A program made the position numbers and the translations under genes. Source: Pedobacter cryoconitis (lineage in GTDB: Bacteria > Bacteroidota > Bacteroidia > Sphingobacteriales > Sphingobacteriaceae). Taken from it: a stretch of 64,000 nucleotides of DNA. The notes beneath the pieces were generated by a model. It searched no databases. It was not told the DNA's origin and saw only the letters and a list, made by a program, of their open reading frames with translations. How positions within the stretch are numbered: the first letter of the stretch is position 1; each line of letters starts with the position of its first letter. Positions 15,658-24,560 of the stretch are shown here, one piece after another. The stretch covers positions 1 to 64,000 of the forward strand of contig NZ_QLLR01000003.1 of assembly GCF_003259615.1 (NCBI RefSeq). Reading direction: 5' to 3'.

Positions 15658-18108
15658 TTGAAAACATTATTGATCGCAGTTATAGCTGTGTTCCTTTTAC
15701 CTGTATTTGCCAGCGCGCAATTCACAATTTCGGGATCAGTTTCCGAAAATACAAAACATACCAGCTTACCGGGAGCAAGTATCAGCTTAAAAAACACCAG
15801 TATCGGTTCCAGCAGTAATGCGAATGGAGCCTATCAGCTTAAAAATGTTAAAGCTGGTAAATATGTGCTGACCGTAAGTTTTGTCGGTTATGAAACACAG
15901 CAAAAGACTATTGAAGTGAAAGGAGATCAGCAGATCGATTTCAACCTGGAGCCTTCAGCATACCTGGCAGATGAAGTTATTGTCATGGCCACCAGGGCTA
16001 CGGAAAAGTCAGGTACAACCTATAAGAACGTGAGTAAATCTGATATTGAAGCTAATAACTTCGGACAGGATTTACCTTTCATTATCAACAATACGCCCGG
16101 TGTGGTAGTCACTTCTGATGCAGGAACCGGAGTAGGTTACACAGGAATCCGGATCAGAGGCAGTGATGCGACAAGGGTCAACGTTACTGTTAACGGAATT
16201 CCATTAAATGATTCTGAAAGTCAGGGTTCATTCTGGGTAAATATGCCCGATTTTGCTTCCTCAGTAGAGAGTATCCAGATTCAGCGCGGCGTGGGAACTT
16301 CTACAAATGGTGCTGGTGCATTTGGCGGAAGCTTGAACATACAAACTTCTGCTCCGGGTTTAGAGCCTTACGCAGAAGTTAACAGCACCTATGGTTCTTT
16401 CAACACCTTAAAAAACACGGTAAAAATCGGAACAGGACTGATTGATAATAAATTCAGCTTTGATGGCCGCTTATCAAGAATACAGTCTGATGGTTTTGTA
16501 GACCGTGGTGCATCGTTATTAAAATCTTATTTCTTATCTGGTGCTTATCATGGAAAAACTGATTTGTTACGGATTAACGTCTTTTCTGGTTCAGAGAAAA
16601 CTTACCAGTCCTGGAATGGTGTTCCGGAGTCGAAGTTAAGAGGGGATGTACAAGGCATCAATGATTATATCGAAAGAAATGGGATAACAGGAGCCGATGC
16701 TGCAAATTTACTGACTGCGGATAACAGAAAATATAATTCATTCTTATACAAAGATCAGAATGATAACTACTGGCAGGATCATTACCAGGTTTTGTATGCG
16801 AAACAGTTAAATGATAGGTTCTCTTTCAATGGCGCTTTGCATTATACTTATGGAAGGGGTTATTATGAAGAGTTTAAAGCTGGACAAAAATTTGCTGACT
16901 ATGGTTTAGAAAACCCAATCATCAACAATGCACCAATATTTACAACAGATCTTGTGCGCAGACGCTGGTTAAATAACAATTTTTACGGCGCAACTTACAG
17001 TTTCAATTATAAGGCTTCTTCTCAGCTGAATTTCACAGTGGGCGGTGCTTATAATCAATACCGCGGCAAGCATTATGGCCAGATCAACTGGTCACAAATT
17101 TCTTCAAACCTGAATAATTCTGATCATTATTATGATGGAGACGGAAATAAAAATGATTTCAATATTTATGCGAAGGTTTCTTATAGCCCGGTTGAAAAAC
17201 TAAACTTATTTGCAGACGTTCAATACAGAAGATTGAATTATGATATTACTGGTAAAGACAATGATTTACTGCCTTTAAATATTCACGATAAGCTTAATTT
17301 CTTCAATCCTAAGCTAGGCGCATCTTACTTTGTAAATCCAAAAAGCAATATTTATGCTTCTTTGAGTATTGCCAACAAAGAGGGTAACCGCGATGACTAT
17401 GTGAATGCGAATGTAGGTACTCTCCCACATCCGGAAAGGTTATATAACGTAGAAGCCGGATACCGGATCAAAGATGCACAGTACAGTGCGGGCGTGAACG
17501 TATATGGAATGTTCTATAAAGATCAGCTGGTGGTAACCGGAAAGCTAAGTGATGTGGGTGCTTCTATTCGTCAGAACGTCCCTAATAGTTCCAGAATTGG
17601 AGTTGAATTTGATGGATCTTATACTTTAAGCCGCCATTTCCTGGTTAATGCCAACGCGGCATTGAGCAGAAATAAGATTAAAGACTTCTCTGAGTTCATT
17701 TTCAATTATGACACGAACAAAGAGGATACCTATCATTACACGAATACCAACATTTCTTTTTCACCGGATGCCGTTTTATTCGGAGAGCTGGTTTATAAAC
17801 CTTTTACCAGTTTTGCTGTAGCGTTACAGAGCAAGTATGTGAGTAAACAGTATATGGACAATACACAGAATGAAGGCAGAAAGCTGAATGGCTACTGGGT
17901 AAACAATGTCCGTTTAGGTTATGATTTCAGCTTTAAAGGAGTAAAAAACATGAACGTTGGTTTACTGGTTAATAACATCCTCGACAAAAAATATGAGAGT
18001 AATGGTTATACTTATGGATCTTATAGTGGTGGTAACCGGGTAACAGAGAATTTCTATTTTCCACAAGCGGGGACTAACCTGTTATTATCCTTAAATGTTA
18101 AGTTTTAA
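15658..18108 (+). CDS. TonB-dependent outer-membrane receptor, predicted thiamine uptake
   Basis: TonB-dependent receptors import scarce nutrients across the outer membrane using inner-membrane energy. The 816-residue protein starts at TTG 15658, giving a signal peptide ending near A-S-A-Q. A carboxypeptidase-like regulatory domain (about residues 25-108) is followed by the plug (about 120-235, with I-R-I-R-G-S-D and V-N-G-I-P-L-N-D) and a beta-barrel ending in an aromatic-basic terminus (V-K-F). Its position under a TPP riboswitch points to thiamine or thiamine phosphates as cargo, as in the known thi-box-regulated receptors of the CFB group. Confidence 0.9.
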   Translation: MKTLLIAVIAVFLLPVFASAQFTISGSVSENTKHTSLPGASISLKNTSIGSSSNANGAYQLKNVKAGKYVLTVSFVGYETQQKTIEVKGDQQIDFNLEPSAYLADEVIVMATRATEKSGTTYKNVSKSDIEANNFGQDLPFIINNTPGVVVTSDAGTGVGYTGIRIRGSDATRVNVTVNGIPLNDSESQGSFWVNMPDFASSVESIQIQRGVGTSTNGAGAFGGSLNIQTSAPGLEPYAEVNSTYGSFNTLKNTVKIGTGLIDNKFSFDGRLSRIQSDGFVDRGASLLKSYFLSGAYHGKTDLLRINVFSGSEKTYQSWNGVPESKLRGDVQGINDYIERNGITGADAANLLTADNRKYNSFLYKDQNDNYWQDHYQVLYAKQLNDRFSFNGALHYTYGRGYYEEFKAGQKFADYGLENPIINNAPIFTTDLVRRRWLNNNFYGATYSFNYKASSQLNFTVGGAYNQYRGKHYGQINWSQISSNLNNSDHYYDGDGNKNDFNIYAKVSYSPVEKLNLFADVQYRRLNYDITGKDNDLLPLNIHDKLNFFNPKLGASYFVNPKSNIYASLSIANKEGNRDDYVNANVGTLPHPERLYNVEAGYRIKDAQYSAGVNVYGMFYKDQLVVTGKLSDVGASIRQNVPNSSRIGVEFDGSYTLSRHFLVNANAALSRNKIKDFSEFIFNYDTNKEDTYHYTNTNISFSPDAVLFGELVYKPFTSFAVALQSKYVSKQYMDNTQNEGRKLNGYWVNNVRLGYDFSFKGVKNMNVGLLVNNILDKKYESNGYTYGSYSGGNRVTENFYFPQAGTNLLLSLNVKF

Positions 18109-18160
18109 GATTTAACTTTAGCAAATTTTAATCCGGAAATCTTCATAACAATATATACTC

Positions 18161-18793
18161 ATGAAAAAATTCATCGAAAAGCTTCAGTTTATCACACATG
18201 ATATTGAAACCTTAACGCATATTGAACAGGCACAACTAGCTTGTGAGGCAGGTGCAAAATGGGTTCAATACCGTTGTCTGACCAAGGATGATGAAGCTCT
18301 TTTAAAGGATATTAATGCCATCGCAGAAATTTGTGATGACTGGGGCGCAACATTGATTGTAACCAATCACATTCATTTGAACAGAAAAGCAGACATCCAG
18401 GGTTTTCATATCGAAGACATGGATGCTGATTTTAAAGCGTTACGTGAGCAGTTAGGGGAAGATATTACCATTGGTGGTTCTTCCAATACCTTAGAGGGAC
18501 TACTCAGGTTAGCGGACGAAGGTGCTGATTATGCAGGTTGCGGCCCGTTCAGCCATACCGATACCAAACCAAACAATTCTCCGTGGTTAGGCCTGGAGGG
18601 TTATGCAAAGATCGCTGCTGCCTTAAAAGAAAAAGAGATTAACCTTCCTGTATTAGCGGTCGGTGGTGTAAAGCTAACTGATGTAGAAGCTTTATTGGAA
18701 ACAGGCATCTTTGGAATTGCAGCTTCTTCTGCAATCAACCAGGCCGAAAACATGAAGCATGCCTACGAGGATTTCTATGCTCTTGTAAAATAA
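18161..18793 (+). CDS. thiE: Divergent thiamine phosphate synthase (ThiE-like)
   Basis: ThiE joins HMP-PP to thiazole phosphate to give thiamine phosphate. The 210-residue TIM barrel keeps the Q-x-R motif (V-Q-Y-R), a G-P-F-x-H-T-x-T-K phosphate loop and the late A-V-G-G-V and S-A-I-N segments. The usual I-N-D motif, whose Asp binds Mg2+, reads V-T-N-H here. The G-Q-E-D motif reads E-D-M-D, keeping only the last Asp. It lies 52 bases after the receptor, probably within the riboswitch transcript. No other thi biosynthesis gene is nearby. A noncanonical enzyme or TenI-like role is possible. Confidence 0.8.
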   Translation: MKKFIEKLQFITHDIETLTHIEQAQLACEAGAKWVQYRCLTKDDEALLKDINAIAEICDDWGATLIVTNHIHLNRKADIQGFHIEDMDADFKALREQLGEDITIGGSSNTLEGLLRLADEGADYAGCGPFSHTDTKPNNSPWLGLEGYAKIAAALKEKEINLPVLAVGGVKLTDVEALLETGIFGIAASSAINQAENMKHAYEDFYALVK

Positions 18794-18799
18794 ATTTTT

Positions 18800-18832
18800 A
18801 ATGTCAAATATGGCTTTGTCATATTTGACATT
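18800..18832. repeat. 13-bp perfect inverted repeat between thiE-like and MFS genes
   Basis: AATGTCAAATATG (18800-18812) pairs with CATATTTGACATT (18820-18832) over a 7-base loop. No T-tract follows on the plus strand. It ends four bases before the -33 region of the next promoter, so it may be an operator, or a weak terminator for the riboswitch transcript. Confidence 0.6.
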
Positions 18833-18835
18833 ACA

Positions 18836-18867
18836 TTTCAAAAAGACTTGCTTATAATATACATTTG
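18836..18867 (+). promoter_or_regulatory. Promoter for the MFS transporter gene
   Basis: TTTC at 18836-18839 and TACATTTG at 18860-18867 with a 20-base spacer fit the Bacteroidetes consensus. The TTG start of the transporter lies 17 bases beyond. Confidence 0.6.
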
Positions 18868-18884
18868 TTTCAAATCATTTTCCT

Positions 18885-20159
18885 TTGGACAGTCCCACAA
18901 TTGTAGATAAACAAGATCCTTACGCCGCCCTGCGCTACAGGGAATTCAGATCTTTCCTTGGTATGCGTTTCTTTTTTACGTTTGCCTATCAGATGCAAGC
19001 TGTAATTATCGGCTTTCACATTTATCACTTAACAAAAGATCCGCTTGCTTTAGGCCTGGTTGGTCTTTGTGAAGCACTCCCTGCCATTGGGATTGCACTT
19101 TATGGAGGTTATGTTGCTGATAAATCTGAAAAGAGAGGGCTGCTGCTAAAAATATTCCTGGGCGTTTTTACCTGCTCACTGATTATGCTGGTGGCTACGT
19201 CTTCTCAAATGCACCCTTATGTTCCGGAAAGTTATATCATTCCTATCATGTATTGCATGGTATTCGGAATAGGGATTGCCAGGGGGTTCTTTAGCCCGGC
19301 TACTTCTTCTTTGATGGCCATGACCATTCCCAGAGAACTTTACCCGAATTCCAGTACCTGGAACAGTTCTTCTTATATGACGGCTTCTATTTTAGGGCCT
19401 GCCGTTGGAGGATTAGTCTATGGTTTTTACGGGATCACAGTTACTTATACGGTCATCATCGCTTTTATACTTATCGCTTTAGTCTGTGTATTCTTTCTGA
19501 AATCACATCTGCCAAAATATATTCCTAAGGAAAGTATCATGAAAAGCCTGACTGAGGGCGTACAGTTCGTATTCAAGAGTAAAATGATGCTGGGCGCAAT
19601 GAGCCTGGACCTGTTCTCCGTATTTTTTGGGGGCGCAGTTGCTTTATTACCTGTTTTTGCGAATGATATTTTAAATGTGGGTTCTGAAGGACTTGGTTTT
19701 ATGCGTGCAGCAGCCTCGGCAGGTGCAGTACTGACTATGCTGGTGATGACCAGGATCTCCCCAATGAATAAACCGTGGAGAAACCTGCTGGTAGCTGTAG
19801 TTGGCTTCGGCACCAGTATTATCTGTTACGGCCTTTCTAAGAACTTCTATCTGACTTTAGTGTTCCTGTTCATGGAAGGCGCATTTGACAGCGTCAGTGT
19901 CCTGGTCCGGTCTACAATTATGCAATTACTGACACCCGACCGTATGCGTGGCCGGGTATCAGCTGTAAATAGTATGTTTATTGGTTCTTCGAACGAAATC
20001 GGCGCTTTTGAATCCGGACTTACCGCAAAGTTAATGCGAACTGTTCCGGCAGTGGTTTTTGGTGGCTGTATGACTATTATCATTGCAGGTATCACCTATA
20101 CCAAAACCAAAAGCCTGCTTGGGCTCACGTTACAGGATATTCACGAGGAAACAGTTTAG
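18885..20159 (+). CDS. MFS transporter, EntS-like (MFS_3) group
   Basis: The 424-residue protein starts at TTG 18885, which preserves the short cytoplasmic N-terminus before the L-R-Y-R-E-F-R motif common in this group. About twelve transmembrane helices are visible. The MFS signature between helices 2 and 3 reads G-G-Y-V-A-D-K-S-E-K-R. The R-G-R-V-S-A-V-N-S-M-F-I-G-S-S-N-E-I-G motif late in the sequence resembles enterobactin-exporter-like MFS_3 proteins. Export of a small metabolite or siderophore is a reasonable guess; the substrate is unknown. Its stop lies 3 bases from the stop of the convergent ABC transporter gene. Confidence 0.85.
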   Translation: MDSPTIVDKQDPYAALRYREFRSFLGMRFFFTFAYQMQAVIIGFHIYHLTKDPLALGLVGLCEALPAIGIALYGGYVADKSEKRGLLLKIFLGVFTCSLIMLVATSSQMHPYVPESYIIPIMYCMVFGIGIARGFFSPATSSLMAMTIPRELYPNSSTWNSSSYMTASILGPAVGGLVYGFYGITVTYTVIIAFILIALVCVFFLKSHLPKYIPKESIMKSLTEGVQFVFKSKMMLGAMSLDLFSVFFGGAVALLPVFANDILNVGSEGLGFMRAAASAGAVLTMLVMTRISPMNKPWRNLLVAVVGFGTSIICYGLSKNFYLTLVFLFMEGAFDSVSVLVRSTIMQLLTPDRMRGRVSAVNSMFIGSSNEIGAFESGLTAKLMRTVPAVVFGGCMTIIIAGITYTKTKSLLGLTLQDIHEETV

Positions 20160-20162
20160 GAT

Positions 20163-21902
20163 TTATCTTTCTCCTACCTGCTGCCTCCACATCGCGTAAT
20201 ACAGTCCTTTCTCTGCTAACAGGTCTGTATGCTTACCCTGTTCGATGATATGCCCCTTTTCAAGTACATAAATCCGGTCTGCATGGCGAATTGTAGATAA
20301 CCTGTGTGCAATCAATATGGTAATATGATTGGTAAATTCTGAAACTTCTCTGATCGTTGCAGTGATCTCTTCTTCTGTCAAAGAATCTAATGAAGAAGTA
20401 GCTTCATCAAATACCAGAATATCCGGCCTGCGCAATAAAGCTCTGGCAATAGAGAGCCTTTGTTTTTCACCTCCGGATACTTTCACCCCTCCTTCTCCGA
20501 TCACCGTATCCAGTCCTTTGTCTGCACGTGCTAAAAGTGTCTGACAGGCTGCCTGCTCCATCACTCTTAAACATTCTTCGTCGGTAGCTCCCGGACGGAC
20601 AAACTGAAGGTTCTCTCTGATCGTACCCGAGAACAATTGTGTATCCTGAGTTACAAAACCTATTTTCTCCCTGAGCTGATCCAGATCAATCTCTTTACTT
20701 GAAATACCGTTATAAAGGACTTCACCGACTTCAGGCTGATAAAGACCAACCAGAAGTTTTACCAGTGTGGTTTTACCAGAACCTGATGGCCCTACGAAAG
20801 CAATAGTTTCTCCGTCGTTCGCTTTAAAGCTGATCTCATTCAGTGCATTTGTTTTTCCGGTGAGGTGACGGAAACTTAATTCTGAAAATTCCAGTGATTC
20901 AATTTTATTCAGCACTTTAGGATTTAAAGGCTTCTGATCAATCGGTGTACTGAGAATCTTTTTAAAATTCCCAAGGGAAACTTCTGCTTCTCTCCAGGAA
21001 AGAATAACATTCCCTAATTCCTGTAAAGGACCAAAAAGGAAAAATGAGTAAAACAGGAAGGAGAAGTATTGTCCTGCGGAGATCGTATTTTCAAAAATAA
21101 GGATCAGCAAGACCACCACCATAATACTTCTGACCAGGTTCACTGTAGTTCCCTGTACAAAGCTCATACTCCGCACATATTTGACTTTTCTGAGCTCTAA
21201 TCCTAATATTTTATAGGTAGTTTTATTCAGGCGGTCTATTTCCTGGTTGGCAAGACCTAAACTTTTTACCAGCTCAATATTTCTTAGTGATTCTGTAGTT
21301 GAACCTGCCAATGCAGTAGTTTCAGCAACAATACTTCGTTGGATGACTTTAATTTTCCGGCTTAAAAACCAGCTGACAAAACTAATGATGGGGATAGCCA
21401 GGAAATAAATTACAGTTACTTTATAACTTACAGTAACGGAATAGACGATGACAAAAACCATCCCGATCAAACTGACAAATAGAATACTGATGAAAGAAGT
21501 GATAAATTTCTCACTATCCAGTCTTACTTTCTGAAGAATTCCAAGCGTTTCTCCGCTTCGCTGATCTTCAAAGACCTGGTAAGGTAATTCGAGCGAATGT
21601 TTCAAACCATCGGCATACATCTGTGCCCCTACTTTCTGAACGATAATACTGGTAAAGTAATCCTGGAAATTCTTTGCGATACGGGATACCATTGCTGCAC
21701 CAACCCCCAGGCCGATCAGGCCTAAAACACCCCAGACAAACTGATCTCTGCTCAGTACATCTTTTTTCTCGATAAACCTATCCACAATACGCCCTGTGAT
21801 ATAAGGATCAAGCAATGAAAAACCTATATTAATGGCTGCAAGAAACAGCGCCAGGCAGACTATCCATTTATAATTTTTAAGATATTGTACTAATAAGTTC
21901 AT
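20163..21902 (-). CDS. ABC-type exporter, fused membrane and ATPase domains
   Basis: This is a half-transporter that dimerises to export lipids, peptides or drugs. Six transmembrane helices span about residues 10-310. The nucleotide-binding domain has Walker A G-P-S-G-S-G-K-T-T, a Q-loop, signature V-S-G-G-E-K-Q-R, Walker B I-L-V-F-D-E-A-T-S-S and an H-loop. I chose the ATG at 21902 (579 residues). The upstream in-frame ATG at 21953 lies inside the hairpin that ends the frr transcript and would add 17 hydrophobic residues. Substrate is not evident. Confidence 0.9.
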   Translation of the reverse strand: MNLLVQYLKNYKWIVCLALFLAAINIGFSLLDPYITGRIVDRFIEKKDVLSRDQFVWGVLGLIGLGVGAAMVSRIAKNFQDYFTSIIVQKVGAQMYADGLKHSLELPYQVFEDQRSGETLGILQKVRLDSEKFITSFISILFVSLIGMVFVIVYSVTVSYKVTVIYFLAIPIISFVSWFLSRKIKVIQRSIVAETTALAGSTTESLRNIELVKSLGLANQEIDRLNKTTYKILGLELRKVKYVRSMSFVQGTTVNLVRSIMVVVLLILIFENTISAGQYFSFLFYSFFLFGPLQELGNVILSWREAEVSLGNFKKILSTPIDQKPLNPKVLNKIESLEFSELSFRHLTGKTNALNEISFKANDGETIAFVGPSGSGKTTLVKLLVGLYQPEVGEVLYNGISSKEIDLDQLREKIGFVTQDTQLFSGTIRENLQFVRPGATDEECLRVMEQAACQTLLARADKGLDTVIGEGGVKVSGGEKQRLSIARALLRRPDILVFDEATSSLDSLTEEEITATIREVSEFTNHITILIAHRLSTIRHADRIYVLEKGHIIEQGKHTDLLAEKGLYYAMWRQQVGER

Positions 21903-21930
21903 GTTGAAAAAATAGAGCGCAAAAATAAAC

Positions 21931-21962
21931 AAAGGGAATATAGCAAAAGCCATATTCCCTTT
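21931..21962 (-). terminator. Terminator downstream of frr
   Basis: On the minus strand AAAGGGAATAT (21962-21952) pairs with ATATTCCCTTT (21941-21931), followed by a T-rich stretch. It lies between frr and the ABC transporter gene and covers the rejected upstream start codon of the latter. Confidence 0.75.
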
Positions 21963-21997
21963 TAATTACTCTTAAATTATATTTGAGCAGATCCGGA

Positions 21998-22561
21998 TTA
22001 TACCGTCATTACGTCTTTCTCTTTTGCTTCAGCGTGTTTATCTACCTTCACAATATAAATATCCGTCATTTTCTGTACTTCACCTTCACCTGCCTTGATT
22101 TCATCATCAGAAACGCTCTCGCCTTTCAATTTCTTGATTTTCTCATTGGCATCTTTACGAATGTTACGTACTGTGATACGGCCACGTTCTGCTTCTTCTT
22201 TAACCTTTTTTACCAGGTCTTTTCTACGTTCTTCAGTTAGTGGTGGAACTACCAGGCGGATCACAATACCATCATTTTGTGGATTGATACCAATGTTAGC
22301 TTCCATAATTGCGCGTTCTATAGGTACCAGCATGTTTTTTTCCCATGGCTGAACTAAAATAGTACGTGCATCAGGAGTTGTTAAACTCGCTACCTGAGCT
22401 AAACCAGTTGCACTGCCGTAATAGTCCACCATAATTCCATCCAGCATACCTACTGAAGCTTTACCCGCACGTATTTTAGTCAATTCAGTTTCACAATGAG
22501 CAATTGCTTTGTCCATTGTTGCCTGAGCATCTTGTAATTGTTTCTTTATGAGGTCGTTCAT
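21998..22561 (-). CDS. frr: Ribosome recycling factor
   Basis: RRF splits post-termination ribosomes together with EF-G. The 187-residue protein matches the family length. It keeps the helical domain start with K-I-R-A-G-K-A-S, the small beta domain with I-L-V-Q-P-W-E-K, and the later G-I-N-P-Q-N-D-G-x-x-I-R-L-x-x-P-x-L-T-E-E-R-R-K motif. It lies 40 bases downstream of pyrH on the same strand, the common pyrH-frr arrangement. tsf lies on the same strand but is separated from this pair by nagA and a terminator. Confidence 0.97.
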   Translation of the reverse strand: MNDLIKKQLQDAQATMDKAIAHCETELTKIRAGKASVGMLDGIMVDYYGSATGLAQVASLTTPDARTILVQPWEKNMLVPIERAIMEANIGINPQNDGIVIRLVVPPLTEERRKDLVKKVKEEAERGRITVRNIRKDANEKIKKLKGESVSDDEIKAGEGEVQKMTDIYIVKVDKHAEAKEKDVMTV

Positions 22562-22601
22562 AATTTGTGCTTTTTATCAAAAAAATATATTTGTATTAAA
22601 T

Positions 22602-23309
22602 TTAGCCTTTTACCAGTGTTCCGATTTCTTCGCCCTGTGCAATTTTCATGAAGTTCCCTGTTTTATTCATATCGAAAACGATAATAGGAAGTTCATTTTC
22701 TTCACAAAGTGTGAAAGCGGTCATATCCATCACGTTTAATCCTTTCGAATACACTTCTTTGAAAGAGATCTCAGTATAACGGGTTGCTGTCGGATCTTTT
22801 TCAGGATCTGCAGTATAAATACCATCTACACGTGTACCTTTCAGTACTACGTCTGCTTTAATTTCAATTGCGCGCAGTGCTGCAGCTGAATCTGTTGTGA
22901 AGTAAGGATTTCCAGTACCCGCACCAAAAATAACAACACGGCCTTTTTCAAGGTGTCTTACTGCTCTTCTGCGAATAAATGGTTCACAGATCTGCTCCAT
23001 TTTAATGGCGGTAAGTAATCTTGTTTTAAGTCCTACTTTTTCCAGTGCATCCTGTAAAGCCATACTGTTAATTACAGTCGCTAACATTCCCATATAATCA
23101 GCCTGTGCACGATCCATACCAGATTTCTCTGCGCTCAAACCTCTGAAAATATTACCACCACCTATAACTATTGCAATTTCCAGGCCCTGTGCATGAACAG
23201 CTTTAATATCTTCTGCGTACTGCTTAACGCGGTCATTATCAATACCATATTGCTTTTCGCCCATTAGCGACTCTCCGCTTAACTTGAGTAGGATCCTTTT
23301 ATACTTCAT
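22602..23309 (-). CDS. pyrH: UMP kinase
   Basis: PyrH phosphorylates UMP to UDP in pyrimidine synthesis and is a hexamer of the amino-acid-kinase fold. The 235-residue protein has the K-L-S-G-E-S-L phosphate loop, [10 protein letters not shown], the M-G-M-L-A-T-V-I-N region and the [11 protein letters not shown] nucleotide-binding segment. All are standard. A TATTTTTG box ends five bases before the ATG, the same arrangement as at mutY. pyrH and frr form a likely operon. Confidence 0.97.
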   Translation of the reverse strand: MKYKRILLKLSGESLMGEKQYGIDNDRVKQYAEDIKAVHAQGLEIAIVIGGGNIFRGLSAEKSGMDRAQADYMGMLATVINSMALQDALEKVGLKTRLLTAIKMEQICEPFIRRRAVRHLEKGRVVIFGAGTGNPYFTTDSAAALRAIEIKADVVLKGTRVDGIYTADPEKDPTATRYTEISFKEVYSKGLNVMDMTAFTLCEENELPIIVFDMNKTGNFMKIAQGEEIGTLVKG

Positions 23310-23314
23310 GACTC

Positions 23315-23322
23315 CAAAAATA
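23315..23322 (-). promoter_or_regulatory. Candidate -7 box for pyrH-frr
   Basis: The minus strand reads TATTTTTG followed by GAGTC and then ATG, nearly identical to the mutY arrangement. A -33 TTTG at the expected distance is not evident. A leaderless mRNA is predicted. Confidence 0.4.
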
Positions 23323-23353
23323 ACTATTTGTTTTAATTATTAAGCTGAAATGT

Positions 23354-24463
23354 TTAAACGTTTATTAACCCTCCGACAAAAACCTTTTGCAGGGTCAGCT
23401 GAGCTGTTATTAACAACAAATCTGCTGTGTTTCCTACAGCAATTTGTCCATAGTCAGCATCCATGTTCAAAACTCTCGCAGGGTGAGCTGAGGCCATGTT
23501 TAAAGCTGCTGACAGCGGTATATCACAATGATCAACACAGTTACGCACTGCATCCAGTAAAGTGATGTTAGAGCCTGAAATCGTTCCTTCGGGAGTCACA
23601 TATCTGGACCCTTCCAACTGATGCTGATAAGGGCCTATATGACAAGCTGTAACTGCATCTGTAATCAGAAACAAGCGCTCAGGCATTAATTTATAAGTCA
23701 TTTTAACAATTTCCAGGTCAACGTGAGCCCCATCTGCAATGATACTGGCCATAGCTGTCGGATGATTAAAGACTGCTGCCGGTAAATTTGGATTCCTGTG
23801 GTGAATAGCAGGCATTGCATTATACAAATGCGTAGTTGTGGTAAAGCCGCTGTTATACGCATGATTTGCCTGTTCAAAATTGGCATTGCTATGTCCAAGA
23901 GAAAGTACTATTCCCTGATCCAGCAAATAATTGATGACTTCATCATCTTGTAGTTCATGCGCGATGGTCATCATCTTAACCACACCGTCTGCATTTCCAA
24001 TTAATTCTTTTACTTCCTCCAGCGTTGCTTTATGTACATATTTCAGCGGGTGAGCTCCTAATCTTTCAGGGTTTAAATAAGGTCCTTCTAAATGGAGTCC
24101 CAAAAAAGCACGGGCTTGGGGTTTATAGGCTTTAGCTGCTTCTATAGCCTGCTTAAATATATCGGGCGTATTGGTCGCTACACAAGCAAGAAAACCAGTT
24201 GTTCCTTTACTGATCAGGTCAGCATCCATCTGTTTTAATGTATCTGCAGCAGGATAAGCAGAAAATAGATTTCCGCCGCTACCATATATTTGCAGATCCA
24301 TAAATCCAGGCGTAAGATAGTTGCCCTGCGCATCTATAACTTCATATCCTGCTGGAATGTCGCCTTTGATAATTTCTTTGATTAACCCGTCTGCGATTAA
24401 AACAGCCGCATCGGTAATCAGCTGTTCACCTTTGAAAAATCCGGAGTTCTTGATTGCTATCAT
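23354..24463 (-). CDS. nagA: N-acetylglucosamine-6-phosphate deacetylase
   Basis: NagA deacetylates GlcNAc-6-phosphate in amino-sugar and peptidoglycan recycling. The 369-residue amidohydrolase has the H-L-E-G-P-Y-L-N-P metal-site loop, H-S-N-A, T-H-L-Y-N-A-M and a catalytic Asp in I-T-D-A-V. The final N-T-A-D-L-L-L-I segment is typical. The usual H-x-H metal pair reads L-Q-I in F-M-D-L-Q-I, as in many NagA enzymes that use one metal. No nagB or sugar transporter is adjacent. Its stop lies 44 bases before pyrH. Confidence 0.93.
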   Translation of the reverse strand: MIAIKNSGFFKGEQLITDAAVLIADGLIKEIIKGDIPAGYEVIDAQGNYLTPGFMDLQIYGSGGNLFSAYPAADTLKQMDADLISKGTTGFLACVATNTPDIFKQAIEAAKAYKPQARAFLGLHLEGPYLNPERLGAHPLKYVHKATLEEVKELIGNADGVVKMMTIAHELQDDEVINYLLDQGIVLSLGHSNANFEQANHAYNSGFTTTTHLYNAMPAIHHRNPNLPAAVFNHPTAMASIIADGAHVDLEIVKMTYKLMPERLFLITDAVTACHIGPYQHQLEGSRYVTPEGTISGSNITLLDAVRNCVDHCDIPLSAALNMASAHPARVLNMDADYGQIAVGNTADLLLITAQLTLQKVFVGGLINV

Positions 24464-24508
24464 ATCTTGTTTTTAACAGTCCTTAAAGATGGACAAAAAA
24501 TACAGGGC

Positions 24509-24537
24509 AAAAAAAAAAGTCCCTTAAAATAAGGGAC
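24509..24537 (-). terminator. Terminator of the rplM-rpsI-rpsB-tsf operon
   Basis: On the minus strand a perfect 8-bp stem (24537-24530 with 24526-24519) and a three-base loop are followed by ten consecutive T residues (24518-24509). This is a textbook intrinsic terminator after tsf. Confidence 0.95.
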
Positions 24538-24560
24538 CTTTTAATTTATCATTGAAGGAA

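Noticed and set aside
22095..22352. Plus-strand ORF of 85 residues across frr
   Set aside because: It lies entirely antisense to a well-conserved gene, has Ser/Arg-rich shadow composition and no start context of its own.
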